Source: Couchioplanes azureus (GTDB lineage Bacteria; Actinomycetota; Actinomycetes; Mycobacteriales; Micromonosporaceae). Taken from it: a stretch of 64,000 bases of DNA. Location of the stretch: contig NZ_BMQY01000009.1 in NCBI RefSeq assembly GCF_014648355.1, positions 124,001-188,000 of the forward strand, in the 5' to 3' direction. Under the pieces are notes generated by a model. The model was not told where the DNA came from and ran no database searches. It saw only the letters and a program-made list of their open reading frames with translations. The position numbers and the translations under genes are program-made. This document shows, one piece after another, positions 39,786 to 48,988 of this stretch. Numbering within the stretch: position 1 is the first letter of the stretch; every line of letters begins with the position of its first letter.

Positions 39786-42700
39786 ATGCGAAGCCGCAAC
39801 TGGTCGATCCGCGTGAAGATCCTCGCGTTGGTCGCGGTGCCGCTCGCGGCGCTGCTGGCGCTCTGGGCCTTCGCCACGACGATCACCGCCGGTCCGGCGC
39901 TCAACCTGTGGTCGGCGCAGACACTGCTCGACACGGTGGGCAACCCCGGCGAGGTCCTGATGGGCGAGGTCCAGCGGGAACGGCGGGTCTCCGTGCAGTT
40001 CCTCGCCGACCCCCGGGCCGCTCCGGCCGCGCTCGACGCCCAGCGGGCCGCCACCGACCGCGCCGCCGCGGAGTTCCGGCGTACGGCCGGCGGCGACCAG
40101 GCGCGGCGGGCGGCCGGCGCCACCCTGGAGTCCCGCATCCGGCAGGTGGTGTCCGACCTCGACAGCCTGACCACCGCCCGGGACTACATCGACCGGCGTG
40201 AGGTGGACCTGGTCGGGGCGCAGAACCTCTACAACGGCATCATGGACAGTGGCTTCCAGATGTTCTCGGCCACCGCCACCTTCGGCGACGAGCGCGTCGA
40301 CCGGGAGATCCGCGCGCTGACCACGGTCGGTCGCGGCCAGGAACACCTGAGCCGGATCGACTCCCTGCTCGCCGGCGCCCACGTGGCCGGCAAGCTCACC
40401 GAGCAGAGCCGCGCCGAGCTCGTACAGGCGATCGGCACGGCCCGCTTCCTCTTCGCCCAGGGCGTCGGCGACCTGCCGGAACGCGACCGCGAGGCATACC
40501 AGCGGCTGAGCCGGGGAGCCGCCTTCAACCGGCTGCAGGAGCTGCAGAACGTGCTCGTGGCGTCGAGCCGGGCCGATGCGCCGTCGCCCGTCGGCGCCGA
40601 GGCGTGGCAGCCCGCGTACGACACCACCGCCCAGCAACTGCGCGCGTTCGAGATCAACGCCACCGACTCGCTCGCCGAGGACGCGCGCCCGGTCGCGGTG
40701 AACGTCCTGGTCCGGCTCGGCATCGCCGGGCTGCTCGGCCTCGCCGCCTTCGTCGCGACCGTCGCGGTCTCCGTCCGGGTCGGCCGGTCGATCGTCGGCC
40801 GGCTGATCCGCCTGCGCCGCGAGGCCCTCGAGGTGGCGAGCGAGCGGCTGCCCGCGGTGGTCCGGCGCCTGCAGCGCGGCGAGACCGTCGACGTCGACGC
40901 CGAGACCCCGCCCCTGGAGTACGGCCGGGACGAGATCGGCCAGCTGGGCCGCGCCTTCAACGAGGTGCGGCGCACGGCCGTGCAGTCGGCGGTCGAGGAG
41001 GCGGCGGTCCGCCGCGGCATCAACGAGGTCTTCCTCAACATCGCCCGGCGCAGCCAGACGCTGCTGCACCGCCAGCTCGCCCTGCTCGACCAGATGGAAC
41101 GCCGCGAGACCGAGCCGCGGGAGCTCGAAGACCTCTACCGCGTCGACCACCTCGCCACCCGCATGCGCCGCCACGCCGAGGACCTGGTCATCCTGGCCGG
41201 CGCCGCCCCCGGCCGCGGCTGGCGCAACCCGGTGTCCATGATCGACGTCGTTCGCGGCGCGATCAGCGAGGTCGAGGACTACAAGCGGGTCCACATCACC
41301 GCGATCGAACCGTCCGCGGTGCTGGGCCGCGCCGTCGGCGATGTCATCCACCTGCTCGCCGAGCTGCTGGAGAACGCCACCGCGTTCTCGCCGCCGCAGA
41401 CCAGGGTCGAAGTGGTCGGCCAGATTCTGCCCAACGGGTACGCCGTGGAGATCGAGGACCGGGGCCTGGGCATGTCCGCCGAGGCCATCGCCGAGGCCAA
41501 CCGCAAGCTGCTCGAGCCGCCCGAGTTCGACCCCTCGAACAGCGCCCGGCTCGGCCTCTTCGTGGTGGCACAGCTCGCGGCCCGGCAGGGGCTGCGGGTC
41601 TCGCTGCGGCCCAGCTCGTACGGTGGCGTGACCGCGATCGTGCTCATCCCCGGCGAGCTGGTCACCGCCGCCCCGCCCGGCCCCGTCGCCCTGCCGGGTC
41701 CGTCAGCCGCGCCCGGCCTTGCCGCTTCCTCCGGGCCTGCGGCTTCTTCCGGACCGGGTGCTTCCGGCTCGGTCGCTTTTTCCGGGCCGATCGCTCTGCC
41801 CGGTCGCGGGGCCGAGCCGGGTCAGGGTGCCGGGCTCGGGTCCGCGGACCCGCCGGCGGCCGGGGCCGAGCCGGCCGTGGCGGCCGAGGCCTGGGACCGG
41901 CCGCGGACCGAAGAGGACGTTCCGCCGGCGCTCCACGGCAGCCCGGTGCCGCCCCGGGACGAGCCCGCCGCACGCCCGAGAACGGGCCCGACCCCCAGCG
42001 CCGTGGTCGAGGGCCTGAGCGCCGACGGCCTGGTCCGGCGGCGTCGCACCGTGCCCCGGCGCAAGACCGGCGAACCGGCCGAGCCCCCCACCCACCTGCC
42101 CCCGAACCAGACCTCCCCGGCCGACCTGACCGGCGGCGCGGCGCCGGGCGACGGCACCGCGCCCACCGAGCGGATGCCCTTCGTGGCGGGGGACGGGCTG
42201 GACGTGGACTGGCCTCCGGGCGGCCCGGACGTGGATTGGCCCTCCGGCGGCGGGCACCGCAACGGCCGCCGTCGGGACGCGGGTCTGCGGCACGGAGAGG
42301 GACCGGCACTGCTGCCCGGGCCAGGCACGCCGGGCGCACCCCGCATTCCCGCGCAGCGCGGTGCGTCCGGGCCGGTCTCGCCGGCACCTCCTACCGTCTC
42401 GCCGGCACCTCCTACCGTCTCGCCGGCACCTCCGGCCGTCGCGCCGGCGCCTCCTACCGTCTCGCCGGCGCCTCCGGCGGTGTCGCCGGGGTCTGCGGTG
42501 GACGAGCCGCGGCTGCCGCGGCGGGTGCGGCAGGCCAGCCTGGCGCCGCAGCTGCGGGAACCGGCCGCCGAGCGCGCGGAGGCCGCGACCGCCCGCTCGC
42601 CGGAGCAGGTGCGGAGCCTGATGAGCGCCCTGCAACAGGGCACCACGCGCGGACGCCGGGAGGCAGCCGCCCTCATCGCCGGTCAAGCCGGGAGAGAGGC

Positions 42701-42938
42701 ACCGGAAGCGGCGTTGAGTGAGGGCGTCGCAGCAGGTAGTGAGCGATATACCGGCGAGGGTGACCGAATCCTCGACGGAACTGACAAACAGCGGACGGCG
42801 GGGCAGCCGCAGTGGTCCGAGGCGGCTACCGTCACTCTCCCGGCCGTGCCGGGCGATGTGGACCAGGGCGACGCCACCACGGGCAGCGCTCCCGACGACG
42901 AGAACCACCAGAACCACCGGCCGGAGAAGGACGCATAA
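39786..42938 (+). CDS. Conservon sensor histidine kinase (CvnA type)
   Basis: 1050 residues. Helix 1 (ILALVAVPLAALLALWAFAT), a large extracytoplasmic nitrate/nitrite-sensing (NIT) domain to about 300, helix 2 (VLVRLGIAGLLGLAAFVATV), HAMP, then HATPase_c with LLENATAFSPP (N box), EDRGLGMS (G1) and LGLFVVAQLAARQGL. The usual H box is not obvious. Residues about 640-1050 are Pro/Ala-rich with SPAPP repeats. First gene of a four-gene conservon, where it is thought to feed a small GTPase rather than a response regulator. Confidence 0.88.
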   Translation: MRSRNWSIRVKILALVAVPLAALLALWAFATTITAGPALNLWSAQTLLDTVGNPGEVLMGEVQRERRVSVQFLADPRAAPAALDAQRAATDRAAAEFRRTAGGDQARRAAGATLESRIRQVVSDLDSLTTARDYIDRREVDLVGAQNLYNGIMDSGFQMFSATATFGDERVDREIRALTTVGRGQEHLSRIDSLLAGAHVAGKLTEQSRAELVQAIGTARFLFAQGVGDLPERDREAYQRLSRGAAFNRLQELQNVLVASSRADAPSPVGAEAWQPAYDTTAQQLRAFEINATDSLAEDARPVAVNVLVRLGIAGLLGLAAFVATVAVSVRVGRSIVGRLIRLRREALEVASERLPAVVRRLQRGETVDVDAETPPLEYGRDEIGQLGRAFNEVRRTAVQSAVEEAAVRRGINEVFLNIARRSQTLLHRQLALLDQMERRETEPRELEDLYRVDHLATRMRRHAEDLVILAGAAPGRGWRNPVSMIDVVRGAISEVEDYKRVHITAIEPSAVLGRAVGDVIHLLAELLENATAFSPPQTRVEVVGQILPNGYAVEIEDRGLGMSAEAIAEANRKLLEPPEFDPSNSARLGLFVVAQLAARQGLRVSLRPSSYGGVTAIVLIPGELVTAAPPGPVALPGPSAAPGLAASSGPAASSGPGASGSVAFSGPIALPGRGAEPGQGAGLGSADPPAAGAEPAVAAEAWDRPRTEEDVPPALHGSPVPPRDEPAARPRTGPTPSAVVEGLSADGLVRRRRTVPRRKTGEPAEPPTHLPPNQTSPADLTGGAAPGDGTAPTERMPFVAGDGLDVDWPPGGPDVDWPSGGGHRNGRRRDAGLRHGEGPALLPGPGTPGAPRIPAQRGASGPVSPAPPTVSPAPPTVSPAPPAVAPAPPTVSPAPPAVSPGSAVDEPRLPRRVRQASLAPQLREPAAERAEAATARSPEQVRSLMSALQQGTTRGRREAAALIAGQAGREAPEAALSEGVAAGSERYTGEGDRILDGTDKQRTAGQPQWSEAATVTLPAVPGDVDQGDATTGSAPDDENHQNHRPEKDA
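42376..42480 (+). repeat. 21-bp tandem repeats in the kinase gene
   Basis: Five 21-bp units beginning TCTCGCCGGCACCTCCTACC; the first two are identical, later ones differ at few bases. Each encodes (T)VSPAPP(T). In frame, so length changes would be tolerated. Confidence 0.8.
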
Positions 42939-43355
42939 GTGGCACAGACGACGAACCAGAGCGCCAACCTCACCTGGCTCCTCGACGAGCTCGTCGAGCG
43001 GGTGCCGTCGGCGCGGCAGGCGGTGGTCCTCTCCGCCGACGGGCTCCTGCTGGGCGCGTCGGCCGGCATGGGCCGGGAGGACGCCGAGCACCTGTCCGCG
43101 ATGGCCGCCGGGTTCCAGAGCCTCGCCAAGGGCGCCAGCCGGCACTTCCGCGCCGGTCCCGTACGCCAGACCGTGGTCGAGATGGAGGACGCCTTCCTCT
43201 TCGTCACGGCCGCCGGGCAGGGCGCCTGTCTCGCCGTCGTGGCGGGCAGCGACGCGGACCTCGGGCTGATCGCGTACGAGATGGCGATGCTGGTGATCCG
43301 GGTGGGCCAGACGATGGACGCGCCGCAGCGGCTGCCCGGGTCCGATGCCCGCTGA
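42939..43355 (+). CDS. Roadblock/LC7 protein (CvnB type)
   Basis: 138 residues from GTG. Roadblock/LC7 fold: LTWLLDELVERVPSARQAVV, LSADGLLLGASAGMGREDAE, ACLAVVAGSDADLGLIAYEM. In conservons this protein binds the CvnD GTPase and acts as an MglB-like regulator. It starts directly after the kinase stop and overlaps the next gene by 11 bp. Confidence 0.9.
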   Translation: MAQTTNQSANLTWLLDELVERVPSARQAVVLSADGLLLGASAGMGREDAEHLSAMAAGFQSLAKGASRHFRAGPVRQTVVEMEDAFLFVTAAGQGACLAVVAGSDADLGLIAYEMAMLVIRVGQTMDAPQRLPGSDAR

Positions 43356-43731
43356 CCCGAGGCGCGCGCCGCACGACTGGCTCGACCACGACGCGGGGCC
43401 GGTCGTGCGGCCGTACGCGATGACCCAGGGTCGGGTGGCACCCGCCGGTGACGAGTTCGACCTCGTCGCGTTCGTGGTGGCGACCATGCCCGGCGCGCCT
43501 CCACCATCGACGCTGCCGCCGGAGCATCATGCAATCGTCGGCGCGGCGTGGGAGCCCACGTCCGTCGTGGAACTAGCCTCCAAACTGGACCTCTCCCTGG
43601 GAGTCGTCCGGGTCCTGCTGGGTGATCTACGCTCGGCGGGACTCATCTCGCTCTACGAGCCTCCCGCGGCCTCCCAGCCGCATGACGTCGACGTACTCAA
43701 GGCGGTTGTCAATGGACTCCGTGCGCTCTGA
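43345..43731 (+). CDS. DUF742 protein (CvnC type)
   Basis: 128 residues. N-terminal VVRPYAMTQGR and C-terminal winged-helix-like part (SVVELASKLDLSLGVVRVLL, GDLRSAGLISLYE) define DUF742. Overlaps cvnB by 11 bp and cvnD by 20 bp. Probable adaptor between sensor and GTPase. Confidence 0.9.
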   Translation: MPADPRRAPHDWLDHDAGPVVRPYAMTQGRVAPAGDEFDLVAFVVATMPGAPPPSTLPPEHHAIVGAAWEPTSVVELASKLDLSLGVVRVLLGDLRSAGLISLYEPPAASQPHDVDVLKAVVNGLRAL

Positions 43732-44308
43732 CCGTGACGGCGCGCGCTCGCGCATCCCGGTCGCGCTCAAGATCCTCATCGCCGGCGGCTTCGGTGCGGG
43801 CAAGACCACCATGGTCGGCTCGGTCAGCGAGATCCGGCCGCTGCAGACCGAGGAGGTGCTCACCGGCGCGGAGGGCGCCGACGACACCTCCGGCGTGGAG
43901 GCCAAGCGCACCACGACGGTGACCATGGACTTCGGTCGCATCACCATCACCGACGACCTGCAGCTGTACCTGTTCGGCACGCCGGGCCAGGACCGCTTCT
44001 GGTTCCTCTGGGACGAGCTGTCCCAGGGCGCGCTGGGCGCGGTGGTGCTGGCCGACACCCGCCGGCTCGCGGACTGCTTCCCGTCCATCGACTACTTCGA
44101 GCAGCGCGGCACGCCGTTCGTGGTGGCGGTGAACTGCTTCGACGAGCGCCGCTTCGGCACGGACGCGGTGAGCCGCGCCCTCGACCTCGACCCGGACGTC
44201 CCGGTGGTGGAGTTCGACGCCCGCGAGCCACTCGCCGCCCGCAACGTCCTCATCGAGCTGGTCGAGTACGTGGCCCGCCGCCAGCTGGCCTCAGCCGGCT
44301 CCCGCTGA
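43712..44308 (+). CDS. Conservon GTPase (CvnD type)
   Basis: 198 residues. P-loop GGFGAGKTTMVGS, switch region TTTVTMDFGRI, FGTPGQDRFWFLW (the DxxG equivalent reads TPGQ, as in this ATP/GTP-binding family), and VVAVNCFDE as the NKxD-like base motif. Small Ras-like output protein of the conservon. Ends the cvnABCD operon; no P450 gene follows as it does in some Streptomyces conservons. Confidence 0.9.
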   Translation: MDSVRSDRDGARSRIPVALKILIAGGFGAGKTTMVGSVSEIRPLQTEEVLTGAEGADDTSGVEAKRTTTVTMDFGRITITDDLQLYLFGTPGQDRFWFLWDELSQGALGAVVLADTRRLADCFPSIDYFEQRGTPFVVAVNCFDERRFGTDAVSRALDLDPDVPVVEFDAREPLAARNVLIELVEYVARRQLASAGSR

Positions 44309-44637
44309 CAGCCCGGCACGCGGCGGGTGGCGCCGGGTGGCGCCGGCCGCCCCGCTAGCTGGGCCGGCTGGCGGCGTGGGTGGCGTCCGTCGCTCCGTGC
44401 CCCCGCCCTGCCGCGCCGCGCCCTGCCCTGCCGCGCCCTGCCCTGCCCTGCCGCGCCCTGCCGCGCCGCGTCCCCCCGCCGCGCCGCGTTGCGCCCTGCC
44501 GTGCCGCGTCGCGTCGCCCCTGCTTCCCGGCCGTCGTAGTGCGGTCGGGTCCAGCGCGCCGCCCAGCCTGCTGTCTTGTGCCGCCTGTTGTCCACAGCTC
44601 CCGGGCGGCCGGGGCTCGATTGTGGTGGGATCGGGGT
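44309..44637. repeat. Low-complexity CCCTG/CCGCG pentamer tract
   Basis: Gene-free gap of 329 bases. From about 44400 to 44520 it is built of irregular tandem pentamers (CCCTG, CCGCG, CCTGC), nearly all G and C with almost no A. Reading frames here encode only Pro/Ala/Arg repeats and are not credible. Probable slippage expansion; no promoter or RNA structure could be picked out within it. Confidence 0.7.
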
Positions 44638-45789
44638 ATGGGTGCGAACGACGAATTCGTGTTCCTCGGCTGCTACACGGGCGAGACCGGAGGTGAGGGC
44701 GAGGGGATCGTCCTGCTGCGCCGCGACGGCGCGAGCGGCTCCCTCACCCGGCTGGGCGTCGCCGCCCGGACCCCGTCGCCGTCCTTCCTGGCGCAGCATC
44801 CCACGCTGCCGGTGCTGTATGCGGTCAACGAGCTGGACTCCGGCACGGTCAGCGCCTTCGCCGTCGCCGCGGACGGCTCTCTCACCCCGCTGGCCGTGCA
44901 GTCGACGGGCGGCTCGGCCCCCTGCCACCTCGCGGTGTCCGCGGACGGCCGCCATCTGCTGGTCGCCAACTACGCCAGCGGCGACGTGGCGGTGCACCCG
45001 CTGGATGCCGAGGGCGTGCCGGGCGAGCGCTCCGACCTGCTCGGCTTCGACGGCAAAGGCCCGGTCGCCGACCGGCAGGAGGGCCCGCACGCGCACATGG
45101 TCGCCCCCGATCCGAACGGTCCGGACGTCCTCGTCTGCGATCTCGGCTCGGACCGGGTGTGGCACACCCGGCTGGATCCCGTCTCGGGCCGGCTCACGCT
45201 GATCGGACCGGCGGCCGTCGCGGAGCCAGGCACCGGTCCCCGGCACCTGCTGCGGACGAGGGACGGCGCGCTGCTGGTGGTCGGCGAGCTGGGCGCGGAC
45301 CTGAGCTGGTTCCGGCCGGGCAGCAGCGGCGCCCTGGAACGCGCCGGCGCCTGCCCGGCGAGCACCGCGGCCGAAAAGGCGGACGCCGATGGGAGGGCGG
45401 GCGCCGATGAGAAGGTGAGCGTCGACGGGCAGAAGGCGGGCGGTGCGGGCAAGAAGGCGGGAGCTGCCCGGTGGAACCAGCCGTCGGAGCTGGTCGCGGG
45501 GCGCGACGGCCGCTTCGTCTATGTCGCCAACCGCGGCCCTGACACCGTTTCCGTCTTCGCGTGGGAACCCGCCGGCGGCACGTTCGTGGCCGAGGTGGCG
45601 GCCGGCGGGGAGGGCCCGCGGCACCTCGCGCTGCTCGCCGACCACCTCTATGTAGCAAATGAACGTTCACATTCTGTGACGAGATTCCGGATCGACCCCG
45701 ACTCCGGCATTCCGCATCCGGAGGGGGGACCGGTTTCCGGCGGCAGTCCGACCTGTCTGCTGCGGTGGACGCCCACCCCGGCGCCGTAA
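44638..45789 (+). CDS. Lactonase-family beta-propeller protein
   Basis: 383 residues. Seven-bladed propeller of the 6-phosphogluconolactonase (YbhE/Pgl) type: FVFLGCYTGETGGEGEGI, LYAVNELDSGTVSAF, HLAVSADGRHLLVANYASGD, GPHAHMVAPDPNG, GPRHL twice, and VYVANRGPDTVSVF. Likely hydrolyses a sugar lactone. A Lys/Asp/Gly-rich stretch of about 35 residues (EKADADGRAGADEKVSVDGQ onward) interrupts the fold between blades and is unlike the rest. Monocistronic. Confidence 0.82.
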   Translation: MGANDEFVFLGCYTGETGGEGEGIVLLRRDGASGSLTRLGVAARTPSPSFLAQHPTLPVLYAVNELDSGTVSAFAVAADGSLTPLAVQSTGGSAPCHLAVSADGRHLLVANYASGDVAVHPLDAEGVPGERSDLLGFDGKGPVADRQEGPHAHMVAPDPNGPDVLVCDLGSDRVWHTRLDPVSGRLTLIGPAAVAEPGTGPRHLLRTRDGALLVVGELGADLSWFRPGSSGALERAGACPASTAAEKADADGRAGADEKVSVDGQKAGGAGKKAGAARWNQPSELVAGRDGRFVYVANRGPDTVSVFAWEPAGGTFVAEVAAGGEGPRHLALLADHLYVANERSHSVTRFRIDPDSGIPHPEGGPVSGGSPTCLLRWTPTPAP

Positions 45790-45970
45790 AGGATTCGGCG
45801 GACGGAGACGGACACTGCCGGAGTGTCGTGATCTTCTGGGGATAAACGGCAAGGCCGGCGGGGGTGTCGCCACGTACCGAGATGGCGACACCACGCTGAG
45901 TTAATTGAGTATGCGGAATTTCCAATCCGAGTAAGTTTCGTCCGAACGTATATGGCATTCGGCTCGGCAG

Positions 45971-47746
45971 ATGCGCAGTATGGAGCGCGTGTCAGGCCGC
46001 CATCGCAGAAATTTCACGCTCCGAGGAGCCGGCGTCGTCGCGTCTGCGATGGCGATCGTAGTAGTCCTTGCCGGAACCTGGCTGGGCTACCAGAAGCTCG
46101 CCGACAACGGCTGCTCGGGTCAGATCAAGCTCAACGTCGCCGCCGCGACGGAGATCGCGCCCGCCGTGGAGCGGGCCGCCCAGCGGTGGATGACCGACGG
46201 TGCCCAGGTCAACGGCACCTGTGTCGCCGTGACCGTCGCCGGCTCCAGCTCGAGCACCATGGCCGCGACGATCGCGGCCAAGCACGGTGTCGCGCTCACC
46301 GGCCTCGGCGCCGCCGGCAAGGCCACCGCCCCGCCGGACGTCTGGATCGCCGACTCCACCACCTGGCTGCTGCGCCTGCGCAACGAGGCCTCCGGCTTCG
46401 TGCCGACCGACGGCAAGTCCGTGGCCACCAGCCCGGTGGTCGTCGCCATGCCGGAGCGCGTGGCGCAGACCATCGGCTGGCCCGACCGCAAGCTCGGCTG
46501 GAACGACCTGCTCAAGAAGATCACCACCGCGAACTCGCTGCGGACCGGCATCGTCGACCCCACCCGGGACGCCGCCGGCCTGGCCGGCCTGCTCGCCCTG
46601 GGCAGCGCTGCCGGCGGCGGTGTGGAGGCCAAGACCCAGCAGGTCGGCGCGATGCGCGCCCTCGCGGCCGGCAGCTCGTCGCTGCGCGAGGACCTGCTCC
46701 AGAAGTTCCCCCGCTCGAACGACCCGGCCGACCTCGCCACCGGCATCAGCGCGGCGCCGCTGTCCGAGGAGGACGTCGTGGCGTACAACGCGGAGAAGCC
46801 GCCGGTGCCGCTCGCCGCGCTGTACCTGGACCCGCAGCCGCCGTCGCTGGACTACCCCTACGCGGTCATGCCCGGGGTCGACCTGACCAAGGCGGCCGCC
46901 GCCACGGGCCTGCGTGAGGCGCTGCAGCAGCCGGAGTTCAAGAACGAGCTCGCGAAGGTCGGGCTGCGAGCGCCGGACGGCACCGTGGGCGCCGGCTTCG
47001 CCGCTCCGGTCGGCGCGCCGAAGGCCACCCCGGCGGCCACGGCCCCGTCGACCGGCACCGAGGGCACCGCCGCCTCGGGCCTCGACGCCGGAGCGATCAA
47101 CCGGGCGCTGGGCAGCTGGGCGGCCATCACGCTGCCGGGCCGGGTGCTCGCCGTCTTCGACGTGTCGGGCTCGATGAAGACGAAGGTGCCCACCGCCGGC
47201 AACCTCGACCGGGCCGCCGTGACCCGGGCCGCCGCCGTCCAGGGCCTCACCCTCTTCGACGACAAGTGGGAAGTCGGCACCTGGGTGTTCTCCACCGAGA
47301 TGGACGGCGACAAGCCCTACAAGGAGATCGTGCCGATCACGCCGCTGACCTCCGGCCGGGCGCAGGTCCAGGCGTCGGTCTCGGAGATCGTGCCCAAGGA
47401 GGGCGGCAACACCGGCCTGTACGACACGGCGCTGGCCGCGTACAAGGAGATGCAGGACAACTGGGTGCAGGGCAAGGTCAACTCGGTCCTGCTGTTCACC
47501 GACGGCAAGAACGAGAACGCCAACGGCATCTCGCGGGAGACGCTGGTCGCCGAGCTCAAGAAGATCCGCAAGTCCGACAAGCCGATCCGCATGGTGATCA
47601 TCGGTATCGGCACCGGGGTCGACGCCGACGAGCTGGAGGCGATCACCGCCGCGACCGGCGGCGGCGTCTTCATCGCCCCGGACCCGGCGAAGATCTCCGA
47701 GATCTTCCTCGAGGCGATCTCGTCCCGCTCCGGCGCCGCCCGCTGA
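45971..47746 (+). CDS. Solute-binding domain fused to von Willebrand A domain
   Basis: 591 residues. One N-terminal membrane helix (VVASAMAIVVVLAGTWLGY). About 50-335 resembles a periplasmic extracellular solute-binding fold (KLNVAAATEIAPAVERAA, DVWIADSTTWLLRL, TSPVVVAMPERVA). About 385-585 is a VWA domain with a complete MIDAS start DVSGSMK, then LYDTALAAYKEM and LLFTDGKNEN. Exposed outside the membrane and able to bind Mg2+ and a protein partner. Substrate unknown; no transporter genes are adjacent. Confidence 0.82.
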   Translation: MRSMERVSGRHRRNFTLRGAGVVASAMAIVVVLAGTWLGYQKLADNGCSGQIKLNVAAATEIAPAVERAAQRWMTDGAQVNGTCVAVTVAGSSSSTMAATIAAKHGVALTGLGAAGKATAPPDVWIADSTTWLLRLRNEASGFVPTDGKSVATSPVVVAMPERVAQTIGWPDRKLGWNDLLKKITTANSLRTGIVDPTRDAAGLAGLLALGSAAGGGVEAKTQQVGAMRALAAGSSSLREDLLQKFPRSNDPADLATGISAAPLSEEDVVAYNAEKPPVPLAALYLDPQPPSLDYPYAVMPGVDLTKAAAATGLREALQQPEFKNELAKVGLRAPDGTVGAGFAAPVGAPKATPAATAPSTGTEGTAASGLDAGAINRALGSWAAITLPGRVLAVFDVSGSMKTKVPTAGNLDRAAVTRAAAVQGLTLFDDKWEVGTWVFSTEMDGDKPYKEIVPITPLTSGRAQVQASVSEIVPKEGGNTGLYDTALAAYKEMQDNWVQGKVNSVLLFTDGKNENANGISRETLVAELKKIRKSDKPIRMVIIGIGTGVDADELEAITAATGGGVFIAPDPAKISEIFLEAISSRSGAAR

Positions 47747-47808
47747 CCGGAGGACCGCAGAAGGCACCGACAGGACGTGGGGAAGCCGCTCCGCAACGGG
47801 GCGGCTGC

Positions 47809-48939
47809 TCAGTGACCGGGGCCGCTCCAGTCCAGGCAGACGGCGACCGCGTCGTCGTCCAGGTCCCCGCTCACGAAGGCCCGCAGATCGCCCAGGAGCG
47901 AGCGCACCGCCTGCAGCGGCGCCAGCGCCGCGGTCCGCCGCACGAACCGGTGCAGGGCCGAGTCGCCGTACCGCCCGCTCTGCCCGGCGGCGTCCGCCAC
48001 CCCGTCGCTGACGACGACGAGGCGATCGCCCGGGGACAGCCGCAGCGAGCGGGTCTCGTAGTCCGACGTCTCGAACATGCCGAGCGGGAACTGCGACTCC
48101 AGCGGATGGTCCACCACCTCCCCGGCGCGCAGCATCATCAGCCGGGGCGACCCGGTGTCGACCATCGTCAGCGCGCCGGAGAGCGGGTCCAGCTCCAGCA
48201 GGAGCGCCTCCACGTGCGCCTCGCCGCGGTGCTGGGCGAAGATCGCCTGGTCGGCGAGGGCGGCCTGGTCGGCCAGGCAGAGCCCGGCACGGCGGGCGTT
48301 GCGCAGGGCGTTCACGGCCAGCGAGGTCAGGAGCGCGGCGGTCACGCCCTCGCCCATGCCGTTCAGCACGCTCACGAAGAGCCTGCCGTCGTGCTCGGAC
48401 CAGTCGAAACCGTCGCCGCGGACGGCGTACGCCGGCTCCAGCTGTCCCGCCAGGCTGAACTCGCGCCCGACGCGGCACCGGCCGGGCAGCAACTGCCACT
48501 GCATCTCCGCCGCCAGGGTCAGCCGACGGGTCCGGGAGGCCACGGCGTAGCGGTCGGTGCCGGCGCCGGCCGCCTGCAGCTCGTGCGCGAGCAGCGTCGC
48601 GATCTCGGCGAGCTCGGCGCGTTCCACCTCGGTCGACGGTACGGGAGAGCGCCGCAGCACCCCGAGCCGTTCGCCCCGGGCGGTCACCGGCAGGTAGGCG
48701 ACCTGCCCCGCCGTGACCTCGGCCTGATGGTCGAAGGAGCGCCACGCGGGGTCGCCGGGGCGGGTGATCGGCGGGCCGGTGAACAGGGGCAGCAGGGCCG
48801 CGAGCCGGTAGTCGACGAGGAGCAGTTCGAGGTCGCCGGCGGCGTACTCCTTGGCCACGACCTCGGCCAGGCATTCCACCACCCGGTCGGCGGGAGCGTC
48901 GGCCAGGGCGCGTCGTACGGCGGTGAGCCGCTCTGACAC
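47809..48939 (-). CDS. SpoIIE/RsbU-type PP2C phosphatase
   Basis: 376 residues from GTG 48939. About 1-150 is a GAF-like sensory region. The rest is a PP2C-type phosphatase: LPGRCRVGREFSLAG, VRGDGFDWSEHDGRLFVSVL (GDGFD metal site), GMGEGVTAALLTSL, GDRLVVVSDGVADA and DDDAVAVCLDW. It would dephosphorylate a STAS anti-anti-sigma factor. Divergent from MarR across 49 bases. The STAS-HATPase fusion at 31608 is a possible but distant partner. Confidence 0.87.
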   Translation of the reverse strand: MSERLTAVRRALADAPADRVVECLAEVVAKEYAAGDLELLLVDYRLAALLPLFTGPPITRPGDPAWRSFDHQAEVTAGQVAYLPVTARGERLGVLRRSPVPSTEVERAELAEIATLLAHELQAAGAGTDRYAVASRTRRLTLAAEMQWQLLPGRCRVGREFSLAGQLEPAYAVRGDGFDWSEHDGRLFVSVLNGMGEGVTAALLTSLAVNALRNARRAGLCLADQAALADQAIFAQHRGEAHVEALLLELDPLSGALTMVDTGSPRLMMLRAGEVVDHPLESQFPLGMFETSDYETRSLRLSPGDRLVVVSDGVADAAGQSGRYGDSALHRFVRRTAALAPLQAVRSLLGDLRAFVSGDLDDDAVAVCLDWSGPGH

Positions 48940-48988
48940 GCTTTCACCCCCTCGACATGTGCATCGTACGGGTAGTCTCTGCTGCACC

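Noticed and set aside
42376..42480. CRISPR-like tandem repeats
   Set aside because: In-frame 21-bp coding repeats inside the kinase gene, no spacers.
45992..48874. 960-residue minus-strand frame
   Set aside because: Antisense to the solute-binding/VWA gene and out of frame with the SpoIIE-type phosphatase.
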